Assembly (NCBI GenBank): GCA_036508875.1
Contig: DATCGP010000026.1
Span: 1 to 26,500, forward strand
Direction of reading: 5' to 3'
Source of the DNA: PALSA-660 sp036508875
GTDB lineage: Bacteria; Actinomycetota; Coriobacteriia; Anaerosomatales; PALSA-660
DNA length: 26,500 bases
The position numbers were made by a program, and so were the translations under genes. Under the pieces are notes generated by a model. The model saw only the letters and a list, made by a program, of their open reading frames with translations, was not told the DNA's origin and ran no database searches. Positions 7,583-15,495 of this stretch are shown piece after piece. How positions within the stretch are numbered: position 1 is the stretch's first letter; each line of letters opens with the position of its first letter.

Positions 7583-7885
7583 CTACTCGTCCGCGTCGCT
7601 CTTGCTCAGCGCCGGCTTGGGCGCGCGCAGGTGGCCCGCCAGGATCTGGATGAGGCGATCGATGTCGGTGCCCGAGATGACGTCCCGCTTGCCGGCGTGA
7701 TCCTCCGCGAGCCGGCTCACGAGCTCAGCGCGCAGGATGTCGATGCGCCCATGCAGGACGCGCCGCCGATAGCTCAGCTCGTCCTCTTCGGCCGACAACT
7801 CGTCCAAGAGCTGGCGGAGGTCGTCGTTGCTCTTGTCCTTGAGGTTGAGCAGAGCCTCGTCGTTGGTGTGCTCTGATCCGGCCAT
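7583..7885 (-). CDS. RsiG-like (AmfC-type) c-di-GMP-responsive anti-sigma candidate
   Basis: A 100-residue, helix-rich protein. Residues 34-49 fit the c-di-GMP-binding signature described for actinobacterial RsiG, E(X)3S(X)2R(X)3Q(X)3D: E34, S38, R41, then H45 in place of Gln, and D49. The surrounding ELSYRRRVLHGRIDILRAEL is typical of the coiled-coil helix of these proteins. Streptomyces RsiG carries two motif copies and, loaded with c-di-GMP, sequesters the sigma factor WhiG. A single-motif protein, as here, would have to dimerise, as reported for Rubrobacter. No WhiG-type sigma gene is in the window, so the partner is unknown. The ATG at 7885 has GAGGAG 6 bases upstream. It appears to be the first gene of a set running to hpt. 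Confidence 0.75.
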   Translation of the reverse strand: MAGSEHTNDEALLNLKDKSNDDLRQLLDELSAEEDELSYRRRVLHGRIDILRAELVSRLAEDHAGKRDVISGTDIDRLIQILAGHLRAPKPALSKSDADE

Positions 7886-7933
7886 CTTGTCTCCTCGATG
7901 TCAGCGCGTCATCCACCTCTCGCGCACTCACCA

Positions 7934-7939
7934 AGTGTA
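7934..7939 (-). promoter_or_regulatory. Weak candidate -10 box before the rsiG-like operon
   Basis: GTGGTACACTTGG on the minus strand contains TACACT, a 4-of-6 match to the -10 consensus, about 50 bases before the ATG at 7885. No good -35 box is seen at standard spacing, so the call rests on position alone. Confidence 0.25.
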
Positions 7940-7994
7940 CCACCGGGGACCGACACCGGAACCGTCTGGAGGAGGGTTTTGCGTGCCTTTCACA

Positions 7995-8017
7995 AACCTC
8001 GACATCGAGTCAAGGTT
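7995..8017 (-). terminator. Hairpin terminating the gcv/lipoate operon
   Basis: On the minus strand AACCTTGAC-TCGAT-GTCGAGGTT forms a 9-bp stem with one G-T wobble and a 5-base loop. It starts at the end of the lipoate-enzyme stop codon and is followed by TTTGTG. It is a good stem with a weak T-tail at the expected operon end. Confidence 0.55.
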
Positions 8018-8808
8018 CAGACCGTTCTCGTCGCCACCCGGATCGCGTGTTCGACCCTCATCTTTGCGGCCGATCGGGCCTCATACGGGTTCAGCGCACC
8101 GGGCCGAAGCTCTATCCCGAGGACCTCTTCGAAGGCGCCGATCGCTGCCTGGGCGACCTCTTCCAGCGAAGGCATGCGGCCCATGGCGTCCGAGAGAGTG
8201 GCGGTCGAGGCAGCGAGCGCGCCCCTGTCTCTCTGCCCGAGTCTGAAGACGTCGGACTCGGCCCCGATATCGCGGATGCGCACGAACGACCCGTGCTGGA
8301 GCACCGCGTCACCGGTCCAGACCTGCGCGCTGCCGGAGAGCTTCGCCGCGCCCAGGGACAGGTCCGCCTGCGTCGCGTGAAGGTAGCAGGCTCCTGAGTC
8401 AGCCGGCCCTCGCGACCGGTGCGTCAGGTCCGCCTCCACGCCGAGAGTGCGGTACGCCCGTGCCAGCGCGGCGGAGAGATACCGGTAGGACGCCGCGACC
8501 CCACGGGGCACGCCGTCCTCCGTGTGGGCGACGACACTGTAGGTCAGCTCATCGTCGTGCAGCACCCCTCGCCCGCCGGTAGGCCGCCGCACGACGTCGA
8601 AACCCCGCCTGTCACACTCCTCCAGGTCCACCTGTTCGAGCTTCTGGAAGCGCCCCAACGTGACCGTCGGGACCTCCCACCGGTACAGTCGGAGCGTGGG
8701 CGCGGAGACGCCGTCCCGGCGGGCATCGAGCACGGCACGGTCGATCGCCATGTTGAGCGCGCCCGGAAGCGCGCCGTCGACGATCAGACGCCATGTGGGT
8801 CGTGCCAT
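8017..8808 (-). CDS. Lipoate/octanoate--protein transferase (LipM/LplA family)
   Basis: A 263-residue member of the biotin/lipoyl ligase superfamily that attaches an octanoyl or lipoyl group to the lipoyl-domain lysine. Recognisable are RRPTGGRGVLHDDELTYS (about 74-91), which forms the substrate pocket, and LGAAKLSGSAQVW with the conserved lysine K156, followed by LQHGSF. C141 in SGACYLH sits where LipM-type octanoyltransferases have their catalytic Cys; classical LplA ligases lack it. I therefore favour octanoyl transfer onto GcvH, but ligase activity is possible. It starts 10 bases after gcvPB, so it belongs to the glycine cleavage operon and GcvH (K62) is the obvious substrate. No lipoyl synthase gene is in view. 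Confidence 0.85.
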   Translation of the reverse strand: MARPTWRLIVDGALPGALNMAIDRAVLDARRDGVSAPTLRLYRWEVPTVTLGRFQKLEQVDLEECDRRGFDVVRRPTGGRGVLHDDELTYSVVAHTEDGVPRGVAASYRYLSAALARAYRTLGVEADLTHRSRGPADSGACYLHATQADLSLGAAKLSGSAQVWTGDAVLQHGSFVRIRDIGAESDVFRLGQRDRGALAASTATLSDAMGRMPSLEEVAQAAIGAFEEVLGIELRPGALNPYEARSAAKMRVEHAIRVATRTV

Positions 8809-8818
8809 CGAAGCCCGC

Positions 8819-10318
8819 CTACTCGCTGGCAGCCGGCCTCCATCGGAGGTCCGGCTGCTTCACCGCCCGCGCCTCGTCGAGGCGACGGACCGGGGTCGTG
8901 TACGGAGCGCCGTGCAGCAGATCGGGATCGGTGGCGGCCTCGCCCGCGATAGCGATCATCGCGTCGGCGAAGCGGTCCAGGTCCGCTAGGGACTCGGTCT
9001 CGGTGGGCTCGATCATGATCGCCTCGTCGACGATCTGCGGGAAGTAGATCGTCGGCGGGTGGAAGCCGTAGTCGAGCAGGCGCTTCGCCACATCCAGTGT
9101 GTGCACGCCGTACTGCTTGCGCAGCTTCGCACCGGACAGCACGAACTCGTGCATGCAGGTACGGTCGTAGGGCAGCCAGTACGCGCCTTTGAGGCGTTCC
9201 TTCAGGTAGTTCGCGGACAGCACCGCCTGCTCGCTGGCTTCGCGCAGGCCTTCGCCCCCCAGGGCGAGCACATATGCGTACGCGCGGACCAGAACGCCGA
9301 AGTTGCCGAAGAACGAGCGGACGCGCCCGATCGACTTCTCGGGCCACGCCAGGCCGAGGGTACCGTCGTCCAGCCGGACCGGCAGCGGGCCGGGCAGGAA
9401 CGGCGCCAGCACGGCGGACACACACACGGGACCGGCACCCGGGCCACCTCCCCCGTGCGGCGTGCTGAACGTCTTGTGCAGGTTGATATGCAGGGCGTCG
9501 AACCCCATGTCGCCCGGGCGCGCCTTGCCCATGATAGCGTTCATGTTCGCGCCGTCGCAGTACGCGAGGGCGCCGACCGCGTGCACCGCGGCCGTGATCT
9601 CGCTGATGTTCTCGTCGAACAGTCCAAGCGTGTTCGGGTTCGTGAGCATGAATGCAGCCACGTCGATGTCGAGCGCTGCGCGCAGCGCCTCCATGTCGAC
9701 GCCGCCGCGCTCGTTGCTCGGGATCGTCGTGACCTCGTAGCCGCACATCGCCACGGTGGCCGGGTTCGTACCGTGGGCCGAGTCCGGGATGACCACGCGC
9801 TTACGAACGTCGCCGTTCGCAGCGTGGTAGGCCCGAAAGACCATGATCGCCGTGAGCTCGCCATGGGCGCCGGCGGCCGGCTGCAGCGTGACGCCGGGCA
9901 GACCCGAGACCTCGGCGAGGGCATCGGCGAGGGAGACCATGAGCTCGAGCGCCCCTTGCGCGGTCGAGAGGGGCTGGTACGGGTGCAGGCCGGCGAAGCC
10001 CTCGAGGCGACATGCGTCCTCGTTCACCCTCGGGTTGTACTTCATGGTGCACGAACCGAGCGGGTACGAGCCGCTGTCGACGCCGAAGTTCATCGTGGCG
10101 AGATGGTGGTAGTGCCGCGCGATCTCGACCTCGGTGACGTGGGGAAGGTTCGGCGACGTCGTCCGCGCCTGGCCTTCGAGCGCCGAAGCCGGGACCTCTG
10201 GCACGTCGAGCGCGGGCGCCTCGAAACACCGCGCGGCCGGCGAGCCGGCCTCGAGGATCAGCCCACGCGGTCCCGCGCTCGGAGCGGAGAGCGGCGTCTT
10301 CGTGACATCGGCGCTCAC
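8819..10318 (-). CDS. gcvPB: Glycine dehydrogenase (decarboxylating) subunit 2
   Basis: PLP-containing half of the split P-protein, which decarboxylates glycine and passes the aminomethyl group to lipoyl-GcvH. It has 499 residues, normal for the two-subunit type. The PLP lysine is K282 in HINLHKTFSTPHGGGGPG, followed by the Gly-rich loop. DSGSYPLGSCTMKYNPR (about 81-97) is another strong family stretch. The GTG start overlaps the gcvPA stop (GTGA), with GGAGG 10 bases upstream, so the two subunits are translationally coupled and made in equal amounts. Confidence 0.96.
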   Translation of the reverse strand: MSADVTKTPLSAPSAGPRGLILEAGSPAARCFEAPALDVPEVPASALEGQARTTSPNLPHVTEVEIARHYHHLATMNFGVDSGSYPLGSCTMKYNPRVNEDACRLEGFAGLHPYQPLSTAQGALELMVSLADALAEVSGLPGVTLQPAAGAHGELTAIMVFRAYHAANGDVRKRVVIPDSAHGTNPATVAMCGYEVTTIPSNERGGVDMEALRAALDIDVAAFMLTNPNTLGLFDENISEITAAVHAVGALAYCDGANMNAIMGKARPGDMGFDALHINLHKTFSTPHGGGGPGAGPVCVSAVLAPFLPGPLPVRLDDGTLGLAWPEKSIGRVRSFFGNFGVLVRAYAYVLALGGEGLREASEQAVLSANYLKERLKGAYWLPYDRTCMHEFVLSGAKLRKQYGVHTLDVAKRLLDYGFHPPTIYFPQIVDEAIMIEPTETESLADLDRFADAMIAIAGEAATDPDLLHGAPYTTPVRRLDEARAVKQPDLRWRPAASE

Positions 10319-11652
10319 AGCGACACCACCTCCCTGACGAACGAGTCGAGTTCCGCGCGCGTGCGCTTCTCGGTGACCGCGAACAGAACGAGTCCCTCAA
10401 GGCCCGGATCCACTCTGCCCAGGTCGACACCCGCCAGGTAGCCGCGCTCAAGCATCGTGGCCTGCATGGCGGCCACATCGCCGCTGTAGCGGAGTGCGAA
10501 CTCGTGAGCGAACGGCGCGGACCATGCCGCCGAGAACTTCCCGCTAGCGACGAGAGCGTCCCTCAGGTAGTGGGCCTTCGCGATGCTGCTCCTGCCCACC
10601 TCCGCGAGCCCCTCCGCCCCCACCGCGGACAGATAGACCGCGGCAGCCAAGGCGTTGAGCGCATGGTTCGAACAGATGTTGCTCGTCGCCTTCTCGCGGC
10701 GGATGTGCTGCTCGCGCGTCTGCATGGTGAGCACGAATGCATTGCGCCCGTCCACGTCGACCGTTCGGCCGACGACGCGACCCGGCATCTGCCGCAGGAA
10801 CTCCTGCTTGCAGGCGAAGAACCCGAGTCCGGGACCGCCGAACGACATCGCGTTCCCGAGCGGCTGCCCCTCCCCGACCACGACGTCCGCGCCGAACGCC
10901 GATGGCGGCTCGAGCACACCCGAGAGCGCCGGGTTCACCGAGACGACAAGCAGCGCTCCGGCGCCGTGTGCGGCCCTGCCGAGCGCCGCCAAGTCCTCGA
11001 GGTGCCCTAGGAAGTTCGGGTTGGCCACGAGCACGGCCGCGGTGTCGGAGTCCAGCATCGACGCGACGACCGCCGGGTGTGCCATCCCTTCGTTCGCCGG
11101 GCACGTGACGACCGAGATGTTCCCTGAAGCGGCATACGTGTCGAGCACGACACGCCACTCGGGGTGCACCGTTCCCGCCACCACCACACGCGATCGCTTC
11201 GTCACGCGGGAGGCCATCAGAGCCGCCTCCACGAACGCCGTTGCGCCGTCGTACATCGAGGCGTTCGCGACGTCCATGCCGGTCAGTTCGCAGATCATCG
11301 ACTGAAACTCGTAGATGTTCTGCAGCGTTCCCTGGCTGACCTCGGGCTGATACGGCGTATACGCGGTGAAGAACTCCGGGCGCCGCAGCACGTGATCCAC
11401 GATGGACGGGATGTAGTGGTCGTAACACCCCGCACCGGCCAGGCACACAAGTCCCGCCGCGGGGGTGTTCCGTCCGGCGAGGCCCTTCAGCGTGCGGACG
11501 ACCGCGAGTTCACCGAGGCCGTCGGGAAGGTCCAGAGGGCGGTCCAAACGGACAGCCGCCGGTATGGGAGCGAAGAGGTCGTCGATCGAATCGGCTCGCA
11601 CGGCGCGCAACATCGCCGCCCGGTCGTCACAGGACGCTGGGGAGAAGCGCAT
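10315..11652 (-). CDS. gcvPA: Glycine dehydrogenase (decarboxylating) subunit 1
   Basis: Non-PLP-lysine half of the split glycine decarboxylase, forming an alpha2-beta2 complex with GcvPB. It has 445 residues, as expected. Family stretches include YDHYIPSIVDHVLRRPEFFT, AYTPYQPEVSQGTLQNIYEF, and QTREQHIRREKATSNICSN near residue 310. The ATG at 11652 is 6 bases after the gcvH stop. The split P-protein is typical of Firmicutes, Thermotogae and some anaerobic Actinobacteriota; many aerobic bacteria have a single fused GcvP. Confidence 0.96.
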   Translation of the reverse strand: MRFSPASCDDRAAMLRAVRADSIDDLFAPIPAAVRLDRPLDLPDGLGELAVVRTLKGLAGRNTPAAGLVCLAGAGCYDHYIPSIVDHVLRRPEFFTAYTPYQPEVSQGTLQNIYEFQSMICELTGMDVANASMYDGATAFVEAALMASRVTKRSRVVVAGTVHPEWRVVLDTYAASGNISVVTCPANEGMAHPAVVASMLDSDTAAVLVANPNFLGHLEDLAALGRAAHGAGALLVVSVNPALSGVLEPPSAFGADVVVGEGQPLGNAMSFGGPGLGFFACKQEFLRQMPGRVVGRTVDVDGRNAFVLTMQTREQHIRREKATSNICSNHALNALAAAVYLSAVGAEGLAEVGRSSIAKAHYLRDALVASGKFSAAWSAPFAHEFALRYSGDVAAMQATMLERGYLAGVDLGRVDPGLEGLVLFAVTEKRTRAELDSFVREVVSL

Positions 11653-11658
11653 ATGTCT

Positions 11659-12042
11659 CTATGCCTCGTTCGAGACGAACGACTCGTAGTCCTCTGCGGA
11701 CATGAGGCCGTCCAGCTGAGACGGGTCCGACAGGGAGACCTTGATCATCCAACCGGCGCCGTACGGGTCGGAGTTGATCGTCTCCGACGCGGTGTTGAGG
11801 GCGCCATTGACCTCCAGCACCACGCCGCTGACCGGCGCGTAGAGCTCCGAGACCGACTTCACGGACTCGATCTCGCCGAAAGTCTCGCCGGCGACCAGCT
11901 CGTCGCCGACGGAAGGCAGGTCGACGTAGACGACCTCGCCGAGCTGGTCCTGCGCGAACTCAGAGATTCCGACGTACGCTGCGTCGCCCTCGACGCGGAC
12001 CCATTCGTGCTCCTTGTCATACTTCAGATCGGCGGGGTACAC
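11659..12042 (-). CDS. gcvH: Glycine cleavage system H protein
   Basis: Small lipoyl carrier protein that shuttles the aminomethyl intermediate between P, T and L proteins. It has 127 residues. The lipoylated lysine is K62 in GEIESVKSVSEL, and the N-terminal DLKYDKEHEWVRVEG and C-terminal NSDPYGAGWMIKV stretches are diagnostic. The start is taken as GTG at 12042, giving the usual distance to the KEHEW motif; the best ribosome site (GAGAGGAG) is slightly far at about 12-13 bases. The lipoyl attachment enzyme is encoded at the end of the same operon. Confidence 0.95.
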   Translation of the reverse strand: MYPADLKYDKEHEWVRVEGDAAYVGISEFAQDQLGEVVYVDLPSVGDELVAGETFGEIESVKSVSELYAPVSGVVLEVNGALNTASETINSDPYGAGWMIKVSLSDPSQLDGLMSAEDYESFVSNEA

Positions 12043-12130
12043 GATGCTGATGCGCTCCTCTCGGGGATCTTCGCGCCGGCCGGCGGGGTCGCCGAGACGC
12101 TGTTCATGCTCGTCTGCAGGGATTCTAGAC

Positions 12131-13225
12131 TCAGCCGGACAACGAGGTCTTCGTCACGAACGGGGGACGCGTCACCGTCGCCTCGACGGTCTTTCGCCGT
12201 ATCGACACCTCCAGCGCCGTTCCCGGCTCCGCGAGAGCCACGGGGACGTACGCCGTGCCGATCCCGTGGCCCAGTGTGGGTGAGAAGGTGCCGCTTGCCA
12301 CAGTACCGACCTCGGAACCCTCGTGCAACACGGGGTAGCCGTGCCGGGGAACGCCGTCGAGCACCGCGATGCCCACGAGCTTGCGCTTCGGCCCCGCGGC
12401 GCGTACCCGCTCGACCGCCTCGCGCCCGATGTAGTCGCCCTTCTTCGCCGAGACCACCCAGCCAAGACCGGCGCTGATCGGGTCGGTCGTGCGGTCCATG
12501 TCGCTGCCGTGCAGCGGATAGCCCATCTCGAGGCGTAGCGTGTCGCGCGCGCCGAGCCCGCACGGCGTCACCTCGGGGAAGCTCAGCAGAAGACGCCAGA
12601 CGGCGACGGTGTCCGCGGCCGAGCAGACGATCTCGACGCCGTCCTCGCCTGTGTAGCCCGTCCGCCCGAGCAGCACCGGTATCGTCCCGTCGAGCATCGC
12701 CTCCGCGATGTGGAAGCGCGCCGGCGGCTCCTTCCCCGCGATCTCGGTGATGATGCGGACCGCGTCTGGGCCCTGCAGTGCGATGAGCCCTGTCCGGTCC
12801 GACTCATCCACGAACTCGACGTCTTCGGGCAGATGCGCGCGCATCCACTCGACGTCCACGTCGTGGTTGCCCGCGTTCGCGATCACGAGGTACTCGAGAT
12901 CGCCCGTGTGATAGACGATCAGGTCGTCGATGACGCCGCCGTCGTCGTCGAGCATCAGTGTGTATTGGGCGGCGCCCAACTCGTCGATGCGGTGCAGGTC
13001 GCTCGTGACCAGATGCTGCAGCGCCTCGAAAGCGGCGAAGCCGAACACGCGGAACTCGGCCATATGACAGACGTCGAAGATCCCTGCCCTGGTTCGGACC
13101 GCCTTGTGCTCGTCGATGATGCCCTCGTACTGGACGGGCATCTCCCACCCGGCGAACGGCACCATGCGGGCGCCCAGCGCGACGTGTTCCTCGTATAGCG
13201 GCGTGCGACGCAGACCCTCTGGCAT
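12131..13225 (-). CDS. gcvT: Aminomethyltransferase (glycine cleavage T protein)
   Basis: Tetrahydrofolate-dependent enzyme that releases ammonia from the aminomethyl group on GcvH and forms 5,10-methylene-THF. It has 364 residues. Family marks are RRTPLYEEHVALGARMVPFA near the N-terminus, MPVQYEGIIDEHKAVRTRAG, the substrate-binding GYTGEDGVEI, and GLGARDTLRLEMGYPLHG. The ATG at 13225 fits the family N-terminus and has GGAGGG about 10 bases upstream; the frame is open further upstream but without similarity. It is the first gene of the gcv set, 88 bases before gcvH. Only 78 bases separate it from dacA, too few for a tandem glycine riboswitch, so transcription may begin upstream of dacA. Confidence 0.95.
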   Translation of the reverse strand: MPEGLRRTPLYEEHVALGARMVPFAGWEMPVQYEGIIDEHKAVRTRAGIFDVCHMAEFRVFGFAAFEALQHLVTSDLHRIDELGAAQYTLMLDDDGGVIDDLIVYHTGDLEYLVIANAGNHDVDVEWMRAHLPEDVEFVDESDRTGLIALQGPDAVRIITEIAGKEPPARFHIAEAMLDGTIPVLLGRTGYTGEDGVEIVCSAADTVAVWRLLLSFPEVTPCGLGARDTLRLEMGYPLHGSDMDRTTDPISAGLGWVVSAKKGDYIGREAVERVRAAGPKRKLVGIAVLDGVPRHGYPVLHEGSEVGTVASGTFSPTLGHGIGTAYVPVALAEPGTALEVSIRRKTVEATVTRPPFVTKTSLSG

Positions 13226-13303
13226 GCTTCGTGCCCTCCTTCCGTTCGTGACCGGCTGTGCTGCGAGCGTACTACGGCCGCGCCGTCCGATCCGTGACCG
13301 CAA

Positions 13304-14551
13304 CTATCCGAAGATAGCCCTCCATAGCCCTGTGAAGAAGGACGAGATACCGTTCCACAGCCTGATGAAGAAGATACCCACGGCCTCCAGGAGGTTCGGC
13401 GCGCGCACGTCGTGGTCCGCCGTGAGCGGGAGCTGCGCGAGCAGCGACGGGCCCTGGTAGATGTTGAGGGTCCCTACCCTGTCGCCGGTCCTCACCGGCG
13501 CGCGAACGGAAGCGAGCATCTCCACCCGGCTCTCGATCGGGCCCGCCGCGTCGAGCACGGCCAACGACGTGGCCTCGGCGTTGACCGCGGTCACCCCGAC
13601 GTCAACGTAGTCTGAGACGGGCACGGTGCCGTACGAACGTCCCGAGGTGGTGACTTCCACGGGCTTGTAGTGGGCGAAACCCCAATCGAGCAGCCGCTTG
13701 GCCTGCTTCGATCGGTCTCCTTCGCTGGCGGCGCCCATCACGACGCCCAGAAGCTCGATGTCCCCCCGCTTGACCGCGACCACCACGCAGTAGCCCGCGT
13801 TGTTGGTCCAGCCGGTCTTGATACCCTCCGATCCGGCGTAACTCTTGAGGAGATCGTTGTGGCTCTGCAGCACGTGGGTGTAGCGGTCGGAGCGCACGTT
13901 CACCTTGTAGGTCCCGACGATCTCGCGGAAGACCGGGATGCGCATCGCGTACCGCGCGAGCGCGGCCAGGTCGGCCGCGCTCGTGTAGTGCCCGGCCTGG
14001 TCGAGGCCGTGTGGGTTGGCGTAGTGGGTGTTCGTCAGATCGAGCGCCGCCGCCTTGGCGTTCATCATTGCGACGAACGCGCTGACTGAACCTCCGACGT
14101 GTTCCGCCACGAGCGTCGCGGCGTCGTTGCCCGACTGTACCAGCACCCCCTTGAGCAACTCGCCCATCGTGAAGGTCTCCCCCTGCACGAGCCCCATGGA
14201 GGACTGGCCGACCATGGCAGCGGTCTTGTCGACGGTGACGGTGCCTTCGACGCCGGCCTTCTCGAGCGCGACGACCGCGGTCATGATCTTGGTCGTCGAC
14301 GCCATCGCGCGCCGGGCGTCCGGGTCGCGCGCCCACAGCACGCGTCCGTCCATCGTCATGAGTATCCCGGACGGGATGGAGAGGTCGGGCGCCTGCGCGC
14401 GGAGCGCCGCGCTCTTCCCGACCCGTATCGCTCCCAGAACGTCGTTGTCCATCACGGCCGCACGCGCGGAGACCGGAGCCAGCCAACCCGAGGAAGCCAC
14501 CAGCGTAGTGGCGGCGAGAAGGGATGCGATGCGGCGAAGACCGATCTGCAT
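13304..14551 (-). CDS. dacA: D-alanyl-D-alanine carboxypeptidase (PBP5/DacA type)
   Basis: Low-molecular-weight penicillin-binding protein that trims the terminal D-Ala from peptidoglycan stem peptides outside the membrane. It has 415 residues. A signal peptide covers about residues 1-32. Active-site motifs are S85-TT-K88 (nucleophile Ser85), S140-G-N142 and K245-T-G247. A beta-rich PBP5_C-like domain follows the catalytic domain. The C-terminal FFIRLWNGISSFFTGLWRAI is amphipathic and should anchor the protein to the membrane. The ATG at 14551 is chosen because it starts a proper signal peptide; an in-frame GTG at 14605 has no ribosome site. It is divergent from the GGDEF-like gene, with a 145-base shared upstream region. 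Confidence 0.93.
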   Translation of the reverse strand: MQIGLRRIASLLAATTLVASSGWLAPVSARAAVMDNDVLGAIRVGKSAALRAQAPDLSIPSGILMTMDGRVLWARDPDARRAMASTTKIMTAVVALEKAGVEGTVTVDKTAAMVGQSSMGLVQGETFTMGELLKGVLVQSGNDAATLVAEHVGGSVSAFVAMMNAKAAALDLTNTHYANPHGLDQAGHYTSAADLAALARYAMRIPVFREIVGTYKVNVRSDRYTHVLQSHNDLLKSYAGSEGIKTGWTNNAGYCVVVAVKRGDIELLGVVMGAASEGDRSKQAKRLLDWGFAHYKPVEVTTSGRSYGTVPVSDYVDVGVTAVNAEATSLAVLDAAGPIESRVEMLASVRAPVRTGDRVGTLNIYQGPSLLAQLPLTADHDVRAPNLLEAVGIFFIRLWNGISSFFTGLWRAIFG

Positions 14552-14624
14552 GCTGGGAGTCGGTTCCTTGGTCGAATGGCGGCCGGGGCCTGTATGGTAC
14601 GACACTCGTCGCTAGCGGTTCCTC

Positions 14625-14677
14625 TATGATGGAGCCGCAACGCAAGAAGCGCGCCGACCTGCCGGGAGAGCTCCCGG
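14625..14677 (+). promoter_or_regulatory. Candidate -10 box and palindrome before the GGDEF-like gene
   Basis: TATGAT at 14625-14630 is a 5-of-6 match to the -10 consensus on the plus strand, without a clear -35 box. About 30 bases further, CCGGGAG (14662-14668) and CTCCCGG (14671-14677) form a near-perfect palindrome with a 2-base centre. It lies 20 bases before the GTG start, in the predicted leader. It could be an operator or a short RNA hairpin near the ribosome site. Confidence 0.35.
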
Positions 14678-14696
14678 ACGTGAGGGGAACAGCGAC

Positions 14697-15491
14697 GTGG
14701 ACTACGCCCGTTTCGAGCGCCTGATCATCGGCGTCGGCGCCGCAGCCATCGTAGGGACCGCGGCTCTCTCGCTCGGCGCGAACGCGGACCCGATCGAACT
14801 GGTCGCACAGCTCCTGCTGCTCGCTGTGCTCTTCGGAGCGGTGCGATGGGGCAGGCGGGGTGGCACCGTCGCCGCCGTCGCCGCGCTAGTCGCCTACGTG
14901 GCGATCAAGGGGGTCGCGCTCTCGGGGAACCTCTCAAGCCCCGACACCCTCGGCGCGCTTGTCCTGCACACCGTTCTCTACGGGCTCGTCGGCGTCTTGG
15001 GCGGTGAGACATGCAGTCGGATGAAGGGGCTGTTCGCCAGGGCGCACGACGCGCGGGCGATAGACGAGACCTCCACCGCCTACACGTCGCGGTTCATCGC
15101 CCGTCTCCTGGGCGAGGCGGTCGCCACTTTCCAGCGCTACAACATATCCTTCTCGGTGCTCGTGATCTCTGTCGACGGCCGCGCGACGATGGGCATGGGG
15201 GCCTCGGACGCCGCAGGGGTGCTCCGCACGACCGCCAAGCGCCTCCGCAAGGGGCTGCGCCTCGTCGACGAAGTGGGACGGTTGCCGTGGGGTGCCTTCG
15301 CGATCATCCTGCCGCAGACCGGACGTGCCGGCGCGCAGATCGCCGGAGACCGCCTGAGGGCCGACCTCAGGGAGACTCTCGGCGTCGATGACGCCGCCAT
15401 CACCGTTCGCAGGCTCACCGCATCCGACGACCTCGACGCGATCATCGCGCTCGCGGCGGAAGCGGACCCCTCAGAAGCAGAGGCAGACTGA
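14697..15491 (+). CDS. Membrane protein with degenerate GGDEF domain
   Basis: A 264-residue protein with about four membrane segments (roughly 8-28, 34-51, 57-77, 86-104) and a cytoplasmic GGDEF-like domain (about 122-230). The active-site motif is PWGAF at 197-201 where GGDEF is expected, and the usual FK-x2-ND-x2-GH-x2-GD segment is missing. Diguanylate cyclase activity is therefore very unlikely. R188-L-V-D191 lies exactly five residues upstream, the spacing of the inhibitory c-di-GMP site (RxxD), so the domain could still bind c-di-GMP. The final strands (FAIILPQTGRAGAQIAGDRLR) are well preserved. The GTG at 14697 follows GAGGGG. It converges on the ACT gene with only 4 bases between stops. 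Confidence 0.8.
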   Translation: MDYARFERLIIGVGAAAIVGTAALSLGANADPIELVAQLLLLAVLFGAVRWGRRGGTVAAVAALVAYVAIKGVALSGNLSSPDTLGALVLHTVLYGLVGVLGGETCSRMKGLFARAHDARAIDETSTAYTSRFIARLLGEAVATFQRYNISFSVLVISVDGRATMGMGASDAAGVLRTTAKRLRKGLRLVDEVGRLPWGAFAIILPQTGRAGAQIAGDRLRADLRETLGVDDAAITVRRLTASDDLDAIIALAAEADPSEAEAD

Positions 15492-15495
15492 GGGA

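Noticed and set aside
9059..10441. Long plus-strand open frame (460 codons) opposite gcvPB/gcvPA
   Set aside because: It is the antisense shadow of two well-supported genes in GC-rich DNA; its translation is Arg/His/Val-rich with no domain.
13226..13303. Glycine riboswitch before gcvT
   Set aside because: Only 78 bases separate gcvT from the dacA stop and no paired glycine-aptamer stems are visible.
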